From Acinetobacter sichuanensis (GTDB lineage: Bacteria; Pseudomonadota; Gammaproteobacteria; Pseudomonadales; Moraxellaceae): DNA of 39,749 nt. Under the pieces are notes generated by a model. It was not told the origin of the DNA. It worked only from the letters and a program-made list of their open reading frames with translations, and made no database searches. The stretch is from contig NZ_PYIX02000040.1 of the NCBI RefSeq assembly GCF_003024515.2, positions 1 to 39,749 on the forward strand, written 5' to 3'. This document shows, piece after piece, positions 1 through 8,971 of this stretch (position 1 is its first letter; each line of letters starts with the position of its first letter). Both the position numbers and the translations under genes were made by a program.

Positions 1-455
1 AAATTTTTATTACAAATTGCAGCATCAATCTTTCCAGTTATTAACCAATCAGATAATTTGTTCATCTCTACAGTGACAACTTCCAAAGAAATTTTTGGTG
101 CGATCTGCTCTAAACGAGAAAGGATTAAAGGCAAGAAATACTGCCCGCCAATGTCAGTTAACGCTACCCTAAAACAGCGATCACTACTGTGGAAATCAAA
201 TTCTTTCACATCATTGATAACATTTTCAATATCTAATAACGGTTGATTCAATGATTCATAAAGCTGAGTCGCATAAAAAGTTGGGATCATCCCTTCTTTT
301 GTTCGAGTAAATAGTTGATCCTTCATTAAATATCTTAGACGTGAAAGACTGTGGCTTACTGAAGGCTGAGTAATATTTAAGTGTTCAGCCGCAATACTGA
401 CACTACGAGTATCAAAAATTGTAATAAAAACTTTGATCAGATTTAAATCGACCAT
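1..455 (-). CDS. LysR-family transcriptional regulator, C-terminus beyond the window
   Basis: The minus-strand reading begins with residues MVDLNLIKVFITIFD, followed by SVSIAAEHLNITQPSVSHSL, the winged helix-turn-helix of LysR regulators. The effector domain starts near residue 90 (FRVALTDIGGQYFLP) and runs off the window edge at about residue 151, half the usual 300. The start is the ATG at 455, because GGAGG lies a few bases upstream; an in-frame ATG at 467 overlaps that ribosome site. The gene diverges from an aromatic-acid symporter, a standard LysR arrangement. I infer control of the symporter and perhaps of the mandelate operon, because a 20-bp element is shared by both promoter regions. 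Family assignment is firm; the effector is unknown. Confidence 0.9.
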   Translation of the reverse strand, partial: MVDLNLIKVFITIFDTRSVSIAAEHLNITQPSVSHSLSRLRYLMKDQLFTRTKEGMIPTFYATQLYESLNQPLLDIENVINDVKEFDFHSSDRCFRVALTDIGGQYFLPLILSRLEQIAPKISLEVVTVEMNKLSDWLITGKIDAAICNKN

Positions 456-844
456 AAAAACCTCCATGTCTTAGTTGCTAAGCGAGCATAATTTTATTTT
501 TCAATTACAAATGTAATCACTTAAAAAGCTCTGCTGATCTACACCCCAATCATTATGAATATCCCAATAAAATCAACAAACTCACCTTTTTCGAAAATCG
601 TGAATTTGTATTGTGTCCATCATAGCTTTTTTATTATAGATAATAATTATATTCAATCATATTTTTTATTAATTTGATCTATAGCCTTGATCCTCATAAG
701 CTAATTTATGTAAATCAATACCTATGATTGTTAAAATCTATTCAGGCGAGGATGTCTGAGATCATCATTCATAAATTAAAATCAGTTAAATATTTATCTA
801 TATGAATTTTAATTATTTTTAATTTTGTTCAAAGGAAGGACTCG
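456..844. other. Divergent promoter region between LysR gene and symporter gene
   Basis: This 389-bp stretch holds no gene. It is very AT-rich and contains an inverted repeat at 631-646 (TTATTAT, 2-nt spacer, ATAATAA) that overlaps the element shared with the mdlC promoter. The symporter has a good ribosome site (AAGGAAGG) just before its ATG at 845. I could not assign -35/-10 boxes with confidence. Confidence 0.6.
634..653 (+). promoter_or_regulatory. Putative operator shared with mdlC promoter, copy 1
   Basis: TTATAGATAATAATTATATT occurs here and again, with one mismatch and in the same orientation, at 8972-8991 upstream of mdlC. It overlaps an inverted repeat of TTATTAT and ATAATAA. That the neighbouring LysR protein binds it is an inference from placement; AT-richness makes chance similarity possible. 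Confidence 0.45.
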
Positions 845-2203
845 ATGCAAAAAATTAATGCAACCACTCTGATTGATCAGGCTCCCTTAAATAAAAATCA
901 CAAAATTTTAGTATTTTGGTGTGCTGTAATTATGCTATTTGATGGTTATGATTTAGTCATTTATGGTTCTGTGTTACCTCATTTGATGAGTGAGTGGCAA
1001 CTCACACCACAAATTGCAGGACTATTAGGTGCTGCTTCTCTCATGGGTATGATGCTAGGTGCTATGACACTTGGTATGGCAGCGGATAAATTTGGTCGTA
1101 AAAATATCATTATAGCGTGTACTGTTCTTTCAAGTCTTGCAGTTGTTATGAATGGCTTCGCTCACGATACAACTACTTTTTTTATTTGCCGTTTGTTGAC
1201 AGGTATAGGTTTAGGAGGGGCAGTACCTAATTTAGTAACCATTATTAAAGAAATGGCGCCCAGTATGTATCGTAATCGTCTAATTAATTTTGTATTAGCA
1301 TTTTATGGCGTTGGTGCAATTATTTCAGGTTTATCTGGTTTATTCCTCATACCTGCCTTTGGTTGGCAAGTTACATTCTGGCTTGCAGGAATTTGTATTT
1401 TTCTTATTCCTCTAATGTATAAAACTTTTCCAGAATCGATTAGTTATCTGATTCAAAAAAACCGACAAATTGATGTCATTAAAACTCTAGAAATACTCAA
1501 TCCAGCACATCAGCATCAACCTACTATGCACTATATCGTTGAAACTACGGCTTCTAAGCAAAAAATTCCTCTTGTTGGCTTATTTACCGAACATAAAGCT
1601 GTCGGTACCTTCTTAATCTGGTCTGGTTTTGCCATGGTAATGTTGATGGTTTATGGTCTCAATACATGGTTACCAAAATTGATGAACGTTGGTGGATATT
1701 CTTTAGGTTCAAGTATTACCTTTCTAGTTACCCTCAATATCGGTGCGATCATTGGTACACTTATCTTTGGTGTACTTGCGGATAAATGGGGGACTAAATC
1801 AACACTTATCTTTGGTTACTTACTTTCTGTAGCATCAATCAGCTGCTTAGGTTTTCATCCACCTACATTTGTACTGAGTGCATTATTAGTCATTGCAGGT
1901 GGAGCAACTGTAGGCTCAATGTCGGTTATTCATACTTTAGCCGCTGATTTTTATCCAGCAAATATTCGCTCAACTGGTGTCAGTTTTGCTGCAGCAATGG
2001 GACGTTTTGGAGCAATCTCTGGTCCTTTATTTGGTGGTTATCTTTTAGCAATCAATCTTCCCTTTCAACAAAACTTTATTGTTTTTGCAATTCCAGGAAT
2101 TATTGGTGCACTTGCAATTGGTCTATTAACGCAAAAAAAAGCTCTAGTAACTCAAAAAATAACTAAAGAACCAATACATAGCTATTCAAATAAAAGCCAT
2201 TAA
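845..2203 (+). CDS. MFS transporter, aromatic acid:H+ symporter (AAHS) family
   Basis: This 452-residue protein has about 12 hydrophobic segments. Its first membrane helix carries FDGYDLVIYGSVLPHLM, the D-G-x-D signature of the AAHS family (BenK, PcaK, MhpT, MucK). The loop after helix 2 reads MAADKFGRKNI, the MFS GxxxDRxGR-type motif, and a second copy (GVLADKWGTKSTL) follows in the second half. The ATG at 845 follows AAGGAAGG at good spacing. It diverges from a LysR gene and lies near the mandelate operon, so it probably imports mandelate, benzoylformate or benzoate. The substrate cannot be told from sequence; the family call is firm. Confidence 0.88.
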   Translation: MQKINATTLIDQAPLNKNHKILVFWCAVIMLFDGYDLVIYGSVLPHLMSEWQLTPQIAGLLGAASLMGMMLGAMTLGMAADKFGRKNIIIACTVLSSLAVVMNGFAHDTTTFFICRLLTGIGLGGAVPNLVTIIKEMAPSMYRNRLINFVLAFYGVGAIISGLSGLFLIPAFGWQVTFWLAGICIFLIPLMYKTFPESISYLIQKNRQIDVIKTLEILNPAHQHQPTMHYIVETTASKQKIPLVGLFTEHKAVGTFLIWSGFAMVMLMVYGLNTWLPKLMNVGGYSLGSSITFLVTLNIGAIIGTLIFGVLADKWGTKSTLIFGYLLSVASISCLGFHPPTFVLSALLVIAGGATVGSMSVIHTLAADFYPANIRSTGVSFAAAMGRFGAISGPLFGGYLLAINLPFQQNFIVFAIPGIIGALAIGLLTQKKALVTQKITKEPIHSYSNKSH

Positions 2204-2291
2204 AAAATCTGACATAAGCATATTTTTTTAAGGAATTTTGGTAAAAGTGAAAATCTATTATTGAATATTATTCATCCTACTGGCTATAAGT

Positions 2292-2324
2292 ATAAAGATT
2301 TGAATGAAACATTCAGATCTTTAT
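2292..2324 (+). terminator. Hairpin downstream of the AAHS symporter
   Basis: A 15-bp stem (ATAAAGATTTGAATG paired with CATTCAGATCTTTAT, one G-T wobble) closes a 3-nt loop about 90 bp after the symporter stop. No clear U-run follows, so termination is plausible rather than certain. Confidence 0.45.
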
Positions 2325-2374
2325 TCATAGTGAGAGCGTAAAATCAAATCCCCAATCCCAATTTTACACTGGCT

Positions 2375-2431
2375 ATGTCTCGTACAATGTTGAATGATCA
2401 ACACTGGTCTCAGTTAACTGCTATTTTCCAT
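2375..2431 (+). pseudogene. Remnant of IS5-family transposase N-terminus
   Basis: Residues MSRTMLNDQHWSQLTAIFHN match the usual opening of one group of IS5-family transposases, which start MSRTML-D-HW-L. The similarity ends after about 19 codons, where sequence resembling a different IS family begins. I see no terminal inverted repeat. This is a truncated relic, not a working gene. Confidence 0.55.
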
Positions 2432-2850
2432 AATTTAAATGTAATAAAGCGCATTATGTTCATATTTTCCCAATATTGTAGAATTCTTGATGTTTCAAAA
2501 ATCATTCGTTTTAATAGTAGTAAAATTCTTAAAACACTAACCCGATCTACTCATTAAATTAAACTAAAGAAAATTCACTATAAATGCTTGGAAGTAGATA
2601 AATTTTGGATATTTGTAAATAGTAAAAAGAGTAAACACTCATTATAGTATATTGATGATAAAGAAAGTCAAAAAAATCATTGCTTTTGTGTAAGTTAAAA
2701 TAGATGCAATGACAATACAAAAGTTAAAAACCGTATAGAATATACTAAATAGTACCTATGATAGTATGGTTGAGTGAGCATTTGGAAAATTTCATTAAAG
2801 CGCTTAATTTAGTCTTCTTTTACATTAATCATAGTTTTGTATAGTGGTGT
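2432..2850 (+). pseudogene. Decayed IS1-family transposase
   Basis: Fragments in changing frames, in order, resemble an IS1-type transposase. They are CRILDVSKIIRFNSSKILKTL (helix-turn-helix region, about 2475-2540), then KCLEVDKFWIFVNSKKSK with a stop (about 2580-2645), then KIIAFV-stop-VKIDAMTIQKLKTV (about 2670-2735), and finally EHLENFIKALNLVFFYINHSFV ending in a stop (2777-2845). The E-x-D-x-x-W block and the FFYIN C-terminus are typical of the family. Several stops and frameshifts, plus an internal deletion before the last block, make it a pseudogene. It directly abuts the IS5 fragment at 2375. Confidence 0.7.
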
Positions 2851-2934
2851 TAAAATAATCAATACTCATTTTAAAACACCACCCTATTTTTTAGATGATA
2901 AGACCATTGCCAATCAAAAGTTATGATTTAAAAG

Positions 2935-4338
2935 TTATAAATCTGACATTGGCGGTTGAACTGTATGCCAATTCGTTGCCTCTTGAAAACTCCCCCCTGC
3001 ACGTACTAATAAACTTTCTTGAAAATGTTGCGCAACAAATTGAAATCCTATAGGCGTTCCCAATTCAGTAAACCCACCTGGTAAAGTAATAGTCGGATGA
3101 CCTGTTAAATTGAATGCTGTTGTATAGCGAACGATCCCCTCAAACAAATCTTTATCTTCACTAAATTTTTCTGATAAGTCAGTCAGTGATGCTGAGAAAG
3201 CAGATACTGGCATAAGAACTAATTCCACATCATCAAAAACGGCAGTTATCATACGTTGAAAATCATGTCTAAATTGAATCAACTCCAGATATTCTGTCGC
3301 TAAAAGTTTCTGTCCCATCTCAATAAATCTAGAAAAACTCGGACTGTATTGATCTTTAAATAATCTATAACTCTCTTCATGTACGGCAGCCGCTTCTACA
3401 GCACATAAAGGTGCCCAATTAATTGCAGCAGGTGTTGTATCAGGCATATCAATTTTGATCAGTTCTGCACCTAGTGATTTAAGTGTTTCAATCACATGCT
3501 GCATAACTCGCTGAGTATCAAGATCAGCTTTCTCCATTATAAAGTTGTAGTCAATACCAACTCTTAAACCTTTGATACCTTTAGTCATTTCTTTAAGGTA
3601 GTTAGGAACAACCTGTTCAAATGTAGTGACATCATTCGTATCTTGACCTGCAATCAGTTGTAATAATATGGCAGCGTCAGCAACACTTCTTGCCATTGGA
3701 CCAACATGATCAAGTGAGCCTGCAAACTCAAAGACTCCAGCGCGACTCACGCCACCCCATGTCGGTTTAATCCCAGTCAAATTATTAGCAGCGCATGGAA
3801 AGCGAATAGAGCCACCTGTATCTGTGCCAAGCGAACCAAAACATAACCCTGCTGTCAGTGCGACTGCTGAGCCATTTGAAGATGAACCTACCCAAAGATG
3901 TTTACCCCATGGGTTCAAAGGAACAGTTATATTCGGGTGTGGGTCTGAAAATGCAGCTTCAGTAAGCTTTAATTTTCCGAGAATAATAGCCCCAGCATCA
4001 AGAAGTTTATTCACAACTGTTGCATTACTCTTTGGTATAATCGGATCAATTGTCATTCCATTGGTTGTTGGAACCCCTTTCATATCAAATATATCTTTTA
4101 AAGCAAGTGGTACACCATGTATCGGACTGCGAATTTTTCCTTGACTAATTTCTCTATCTGCTTGTTGGGCGGCATCTAGGGCTTGTTTTTTTAATACAGT
4201 CACATAACTCATCAGCTTGGGATCTAAACTTTCAATACGCTCTATTAAAGATAGTGTCACCTCAAAAGAAGAAATTTCTTGACGATGAATCTTCTTGGCA
4301 ATATCCAATAAACTCATGTGAAAGATATCTTGCTTCAT
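2935..4338 (-). CDS. Amidase-signature hydrolase, probable mandelamide hydrolase
   Basis: This 467-residue protein belongs to the amidase signature family, which hydrolyses amides to acid plus ammonia. The Ser-cisSer-Lys triad can be read as Lys81 (PLALKD), Ser153 in GSSSNGSA and nucleophile Ser177 in GTDTGGSIRFP, with the family spacing of 24 between the serines. Length is normal. The ATG at 4338 has GGAAG upstream. It is the last gene of the mdlC-dld-mdlB operon, 47 bp after mdlB. In Pseudomonas putida a mandelamide hydrolase (MdlY) of this family feeds the same pathway, so mandelamide is the likely substrate. Substrate is inferred from context; some other aryl amide remains possible. Confidence 0.82.
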   Translation of the reverse strand: MKQDIFHMSLLDIAKKIHRQEISSFEVTLSLIERIESLDPKLMSYVTVLKKQALDAAQQADREISQGKIRSPIHGVPLALKDIFDMKGVPTTNGMTIDPIIPKSNATVVNKLLDAGAIILGKLKLTEAAFSDPHPNITVPLNPWGKHLWVGSSSNGSAVALTAGLCFGSLGTDTGGSIRFPCAANNLTGIKPTWGGVSRAGVFEFAGSLDHVGPMARSVADAAILLQLIAGQDTNDVTTFEQVVPNYLKEMTKGIKGLRVGIDYNFIMEKADLDTQRVMQHVIETLKSLGAELIKIDMPDTTPAAINWAPLCAVEAAAVHEESYRLFKDQYSPSFSRFIEMGQKLLATEYLELIQFRHDFQRMITAVFDDVELVLMPVSAFSASLTDLSEKFSEDKDLFEGIVRYTTAFNLTGHPTITLPGGFTELGTPIGFQFVAQHFQESLLVRAGGSFQEATNWHTVQPPMSDL

Positions 4339-4385
4339 ATTTTACTTCCCTGAAATAATGAAAAATTTATTTAGACATAACTCGT

Positions 4386-5522
4386 TTACATACTGTACTC
4401 ATGAGTTAAATAATCTGTACTTAATTGTCTCACTGATGGACAACCGATTTGTGCTAAAGTGCGGTCTATATCTTGTTTAAGCAGTTGTATTACTTCATCC
4501 ACTCCTACCTGACCTTTTGCAGCCAAACCATATAAAGTTGCTCGCCCTAAGCACACCATATTTGCCCCTAAGCACAAAGCTTTGATAATATCCGAACCAC
4601 GTCTAAATCCACTATCAATCAAAATTGGAGAATCAATATGAGCAGCCACATTATGAAGTGTTTCCATTGGTGAAATACAACAATCGAGCTGTCGACCACC
4701 ATGATTTGATAAAATTACACCATCCACTCCACATTCAATTGCTTTTAATGCATCATCAGAACGAACAATGCCTTTAACTAATAAGGTATGTGGCCATATG
4801 TCTCGAATTTTTTTTAGCTTTTCATGATTAAAACTCGTATCCATTTGTCGACTCATCAGCGCAGCTTGTACTTCTAGGTTATTGATTTCTGATGTTATAA
4901 AATTTGCCAATTGCGGTTTAGCATTACATATAAACCGCCATGACCAAGCTGGATGTAATATGCCATCTAAGACCAAGCTCGGTGAAAAACTTAATGGTAG
5001 AGCAAATGCATTGCGAATATCCCTCTCTCTATAACCATTCACACCAACATCTAATGCAATCACTAAAGTGGTATAGCCTGCTTTGAGCGCCCGTTGCACC
5101 ATTTGTTCTGCCAATGCTTGATGCACCACATACAGTTGAAACCATTTTTCTCCATCACAACTTTTGGCAACCTCTTCAATTGACATATTCGAAGCAGTAG
5201 ATAAAATAAACGGAATATTGACCTTAGCTGCACTTTTAGCAAGTAAAGCATCTCCATTCGGCCATAAAGAACCATTTAATCCTGTTGGTGCAATGGCAAA
5301 TGGTGCATCCCATATTTTATTAAATAACTTACACGAAATATCACGCTGACTTATATCCACCAAGCGCTGAGGCTTAAAGCGCCACTGATCAAATACCGTT
5401 CGGTTACACCGTAAACCTTTTTCGTCTTCAGCCCCACCATCTAGATAATCAAAAATAATCCGTGGCAAATTGGCTTTTGCTAATTGGCGATAATCTTCTA
5501 CATTAATCAACTGACGAGACAA
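4386..5522 (-). CDS. mdlB: (S)-mandelate dehydrogenase, FMN-dependent
   Basis: It oxidises (S)-mandelate to benzoylformate and passes electrons to the quinone pool at the inner membrane. The 378-residue sequence follows the known P. putida enzyme closely (NVEDYRQLAKANLPRIIFDY, LLVKG, SNHGGRQLDC, ISPMETL). Known active-site residues fall at the same numbers: Tyr26, Tyr131, Arg165, His274 and Arg277. The segment around 175-215, rich in hydrophobic and aromatic residues, is where this subfamily carries its membrane-binding insert. The start is a TTG at 5522 preceded by AAGGAAAAT; no ATG precedes the conserved N-terminus. It lies 51 bp after the Dld-type gene in the same operon. Confidence 0.93.
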   Translation of the reverse strand: MSRQLINVEDYRQLAKANLPRIIFDYLDGGAEDEKGLRCNRTVFDQWRFKPQRLVDISQRDISCKLFNKIWDAPFAIAPTGLNGSLWPNGDALLAKSAAKVNIPFILSTASNMSIEEVAKSCDGEKWFQLYVVHQALAEQMVQRALKAGYTTLVIALDVGVNGYRERDIRNAFALPLSFSPSLVLDGILHPAWSWRFICNAKPQLANFITSEINNLEVQAALMSRQMDTSFNHEKLKKIRDIWPHTLLVKGIVRSDDALKAIECGVDGVILSNHGGRQLDCCISPMETLHNVAAHIDSPILIDSGFRRGSDIIKALCLGANMVCLGRATLYGLAAKGQVGVDEVIQLLKQDIDRTLAQIGCPSVRQLSTDYLTHEYSM

Positions 5523-5573
5523 GGTATTTTCCTTTTTTTAATTTTTAACTTACAAATTTTTCAAATTTAGAAA

Positions 5574-7262
5574 TTACTGCCAATGTTTAGATTTACTAGT
5601 TTTTCCGATTCCTGGATTGAAAGTATTCGTTGGGTCTAATTTTTTTAAATGTGCCTCATAGCCTGAAGATGCATGATAAATATGTCCTACATTATGTTCT
5701 GCAGGATATTTTGCACCACGTTGTTCCAAATATGCGAGGACTTCATCCTTAAATTGCTGTGCATCGACACCATCTTTGAGTAAATAATCTTGATGAGATA
5801 CAAAACAAAAAAAGTGTCCGCAACAACTTTCCATCATCACCTTCTGTTTGAGATGTTCTGGTAAATCAATTAACCATTGCGTATCATTTCTTCGAAAAGC
5901 GACATCAAAAGAAACCAAACGCATATTAGGATCTATGTTTTTACTTTCACAATAGTAAATAATGCATCCGCCTACAGCAAAACGAATGAGAAAAGCATTT
6001 TTTTCTTCTTTTTTGCTACATTGAAAAAACTGCTCGGTCTGACCCGCAAAAAAATCTATTAAGAGTTTTTTTAATTCTTCACTCTGTGACATATCAATTT
6101 TAAGCATGAGCAGATGCGGATAAGTCTGATGAAAATTTTGTAGCCGTGGTTCAATCCATGATGGCGCAAGACGATTAAACAGCTGAATACAGCGGTCTGC
6201 TATATTATTTGGAAAAAGAGGTATGCCTTTAAAAAAGCGATCAATTTTTGCTTTAAGCCCAAAAAGTGCAGGAATTTTTTCTGCACCCCAAATATCAATT
6301 GCTTTATACATATGTTTGGCATAGTGCTGAGTCAGCTCAAAAGCATTTTTATGAATATATTCTGCCTGACTTGGAAGTACCGATAAATGCTCTAGCAAAT
6401 ATTTACGCAACTGAATTAATTCAGTTTCATCATGACTACCAATTAAATATGTCGTTGCTTCGGCTGCTGCTTCAAAAGTAGGTAACCGTACAGCGAAGAC
6501 AGCTAACTTTCCTGAACAACCTGCACTTTCATGTAAATACTCTGGGTTTCCGTTATATCTAGTCGGCGTTGGTGAAGTTGTATCTCGTAAAGTGTCTGCA
6601 TAATTTTCTGCCCAAATTTTTCCATTCCATGCTTCACTCTGACCTGTACGATAGTGCTGTTGCTCTAAATTTTGAAAAATTTCTTCAGGCGTTTCACCTA
6701 AATCAATTCCCAAGTGATTCACCAATTGTAGTTTGCCCTGCGTATTAATTTGAGCAAATAATGATTTTTCTGTATAGGCAGGACCACGACGAATTAATGA
6801 GCCTCCTGAATTGTTACAAATTCCACCAATCACAGATGCACCAATACATGATGAACCAATAACTGAATGCGGTTCACGTTGGTAGGGCTTCAAGGCAATT
6901 TCTAATTCCGTGAGTGTGGTACCAGGAAATGCTAAAACTTGTTTAGCATGATCTAGTAATTGTAATCCTTTAAGTTTTAATGTACTGACCACGACAACAT
7001 CACGGTCATAATCATTAGAGTCAGGTGTTGAACCGCCTGTCACACCTGTATTGGCAGCCTGTAAAATCATGATGACATCATGTTTGACACATAGTTCTAA
7101 AGTTTTCCATAACTCCAATAAAGTATTAGGAATAATTACTGCAACTGCATCACCTTTCCCAACCCGAAAGCCTTTGATATAAGGTGCTTTTTCGGTCTCT
7201 TTGCTCAGTACTTGTGCTGAACTCAAAGCTTGAGATAATTCATTGATGATCTGATGTTGCAT
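5574..7262 (-). CDS. dld: Dld-type FAD-dependent D-2-hydroxyacid dehydrogenase (candidate (R)-mandelate dehydrogenase)
   Basis: The 562-residue protein aligns by eye along its whole length with E. coli quinone-linked D-lactate dehydrogenase. Shared blocks include NTGVTGGSTPDSNDYDRDVV, REPHSVIGSSCIGASVIGG, HLGIDLGETPE, RRNDTQWL, AEHNVGHIYHA and NPGIGKTSK. The FAD-binding domain is N-terminal and the membrane-binding domain central. I chose ATG 7262, preceded by GAGGAAAATAATT, over an upstream in-frame start at 7301 that has no ribosome site. It sits between mdlC and mdlB, so oxidation of (R)-mandelate to benzoylformate is the natural reading, replacing the unrelated enzymes used elsewhere. Plain D-lactate activity cannot be excluded. 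Confidence 0.9.
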   Translation of the reverse strand: MQHQIINELSQALSSAQVLSKETEKAPYIKGFRVGKGDAVAVIIPNTLLELWKTLELCVKHDVIMILQAANTGVTGGSTPDSNDYDRDVVVVSTLKLKGLQLLDHAKQVLAFPGTTLTELEIALKPYQREPHSVIGSSCIGASVIGGICNNSGGSLIRRGPAYTEKSLFAQINTQGKLQLVNHLGIDLGETPEEIFQNLEQQHYRTGQSEAWNGKIWAENYADTLRDTTSPTPTRYNGNPEYLHESAGCSGKLAVFAVRLPTFEAAAEATTYLIGSHDETELIQLRKYLLEHLSVLPSQAEYIHKNAFELTQHYAKHMYKAIDIWGAEKIPALFGLKAKIDRFFKGIPLFPNNIADRCIQLFNRLAPSWIEPRLQNFHQTYPHLLMLKIDMSQSEELKKLLIDFFAGQTEQFFQCSKKEEKNAFLIRFAVGGCIIYYCESKNIDPNMRLVSFDVAFRRNDTQWLIDLPEHLKQKVMMESCCGHFFCFVSHQDYLLKDGVDAQQFKDEVLAYLEQRGAKYPAEHNVGHIYHASSGYEAHLKKLDPTNTFNPGIGKTSKSKHWQ

Positions 7263-7303
7263 AATTATTTTCCTCACTTTATTTTCAATGATGTACTGCA
7301 CAC

Positions 7304-8887
7304 TTACTTTAAGTCAGCCGTTATAACCTCAATCAATGTTGGCTTATCTGAATCGAGTGCTTGATTAAATACTTCAATAAATTTCCCATCAGTATTTATG
7401 CTATATGCTTCTACACCATAGCCTTTCGCAATTTGAGTAAAATCAATATCTGGAACATCCATGCCTGGTACATTTTCCGCATCGAGCACATCTGCAAACC
7501 AACGTAATGCACCGTATGTACCATTCTTTAAAATAATGAATATGACAGGAATTTTATACTGTGCTGCCGTCCATAAAGCAGTAATGCTATAATTAGCTGA
7601 ACCATCGCCAATCAAAGCGATAACGCGACGCTCAGGTTGTGCCAACTGAATCCCAACTGCCGCAGGCATACCAAAGCCTAAACCACCTGCAGCAGCAAAA
7701 TAATAACTACCTTGTCCATGCAAAGCTAAACGCTCCCACAAAATATTCGTAGTTGATGTCGATTCATTGGTATAGATAGCATTTTCTGGTGCTAGAAGAT
7801 TAAGTAAATCAAATAAGCGTTCAGGTTTAATATATCCATCTGTAGTAGGTTCAGCCAATGCCAATTGTGTACGGGGTACTACAGCAATAGATTTTTCTTC
7901 AACCACTTCACTCAAGCGAGCCAAAGTATCATCTAAATCACAAACAAAACTCGTTCCTACCACAGCACGAGCAGCTTCATGCAAGTCGCAAGTGAAAGCC
8001 ATTAGTTCAGTATTTTCAGCTAAGTATTGTCCTGCTTCATATTGATGATAACGAAAAACAGGTGCACCAAATACTAATACCAAATCATAATCTTCAAAAA
8101 TCTTTGAAATTCCCATAATGCTTGCAGGAAGAATGCCTTGAAATGCCTTATGTGTAGTTGGAAATGGGCATCTTGGAGAAGAAGGCGCAACCCAAACAGG
8201 CACATTTAAAGCTTCGGCAAACTTGATTGCATTTTCATTAGCAAATTGACGATCTACATCCGTACCCAATACCAATGCAATATTTTTAGCTGCTTGGATT
8301 TTTTCTTTTATATATCTTAAATCTTTAGCCGATAAACATTGTGCACTGACTATCTGTTTATCAAGTAAATGTTCATTTTGTTCATCGACTTCAACATCCC
8401 AATCACTATAAGGAATAGAGACATAAACAGGACCTGCAGCTTCTGCTTTTGAAATATCAATAGCACGACGAATTGCATGTGGTACTTCATTGGCGCTAGC
8501 AGGCTCATGACTCCATTTCACTAATGGCTTCGGTAATTGGGCTGCTTCAACATTGGTCAATAATGCTTCTATGCCCATCATGGCACGCGTTTGCTGACCA
8601 GATGTAATCACCAAAGGTGTATGAGAATTACATGCATTGCTCAGCGCTCCCATCGCGTTACCAGTTCCTGCTGCAGAATGTAAGTTCACAAAAGCAGGCT
8701 GACCTGTAGCTTGTGCATAACCATCTGCAATACCCACTACAGCACCTTCATGTAAACCAAGGATATATTGAAAATCACTTGGAAAATTTTTTAAAAATGG
8801 CAGTTCATTTGAACCAGGGTTACCAAAAATAGTCTGAATATTGTTTTTTCTTAAAATTTCATAGGTATATTGATGAACCGTTTTCAC
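7304..8887 (-). CDS. mdlC: Benzoylformate decarboxylase (ThDP-dependent)
   Basis: It converts benzoylformate to benzaldehyde and CO2 in the cytoplasm. The 527 residues match P. putida MdlC (528) throughout. Active-site residues fall at identical numbers: Ser26 (GNPGSNELPF), Glu47 (LHEGAV), His70 (NLHSAAGTG) and His281 (FRYHQYE). The ThDP/Mg motif GDGSANYSITALWTAAQY lies near residue 427. The start is GTG at 8887 after AAAGGATTTATT. It is the first gene of a leftward operon with the Dld-type gene, mdlB and the amidase. No benzaldehyde dehydrogenase follows, so the aldehyde must be oxidised by an enzyme encoded elsewhere. Confidence 0.95.
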   Translation of the reverse strand: MKTVHQYTYEILRKNNIQTIFGNPGSNELPFLKNFPSDFQYILGLHEGAVVGIADGYAQATGQPAFVNLHSAAGTGNAMGALSNACNSHTPLVITSGQQTRAMMGIEALLTNVEAAQLPKPLVKWSHEPASANEVPHAIRRAIDISKAEAAGPVYVSIPYSDWDVEVDEQNEHLLDKQIVSAQCLSAKDLRYIKEKIQAAKNIALVLGTDVDRQFANENAIKFAEALNVPVWVAPSSPRCPFPTTHKAFQGILPASIMGISKIFEDYDLVLVFGAPVFRYHQYEAGQYLAENTELMAFTCDLHEAARAVVGTSFVCDLDDTLARLSEVVEEKSIAVVPRTQLALAEPTTDGYIKPERLFDLLNLLAPENAIYTNESTSTTNILWERLALHGQGSYYFAAAGGLGFGMPAAVGIQLAQPERRVIALIGDGSANYSITALWTAAQYKIPVIFIILKNGTYGALRWFADVLDAENVPGMDVPDIDFTQIAKGYGVEAYSINTDGKFIEVFNQALDSDKPTLIEVITADLK

Positions 8888-8971
8888 AATAAATCCTTTT
8901 CTATGTGATTACTTTAGATTCATCATAGACACTTGTCATATATAGCTCAAATAAATATTACTAATGATTGT

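Noticed and set aside
2375..2557. A 60-codon open frame starting MSRTMLNDQHW
   Set aside because: Only its first 19 codons resemble an IS5-family transposase and the rest reads into an IS1-type relic; it is scar sequence, not a gene.
3824..4144. A 106-codon plus-strand open frame
   Set aside because: It lies wholly inside the amidase gene on the other strand, and shows no independent start signal or domain.
7262..7301. Upstream start for the Dld-type protein giving 575 residues
   Set aside because: The extension has no ribosome site, while ATG 7262 has GAGGAAA and matches the length of the family.
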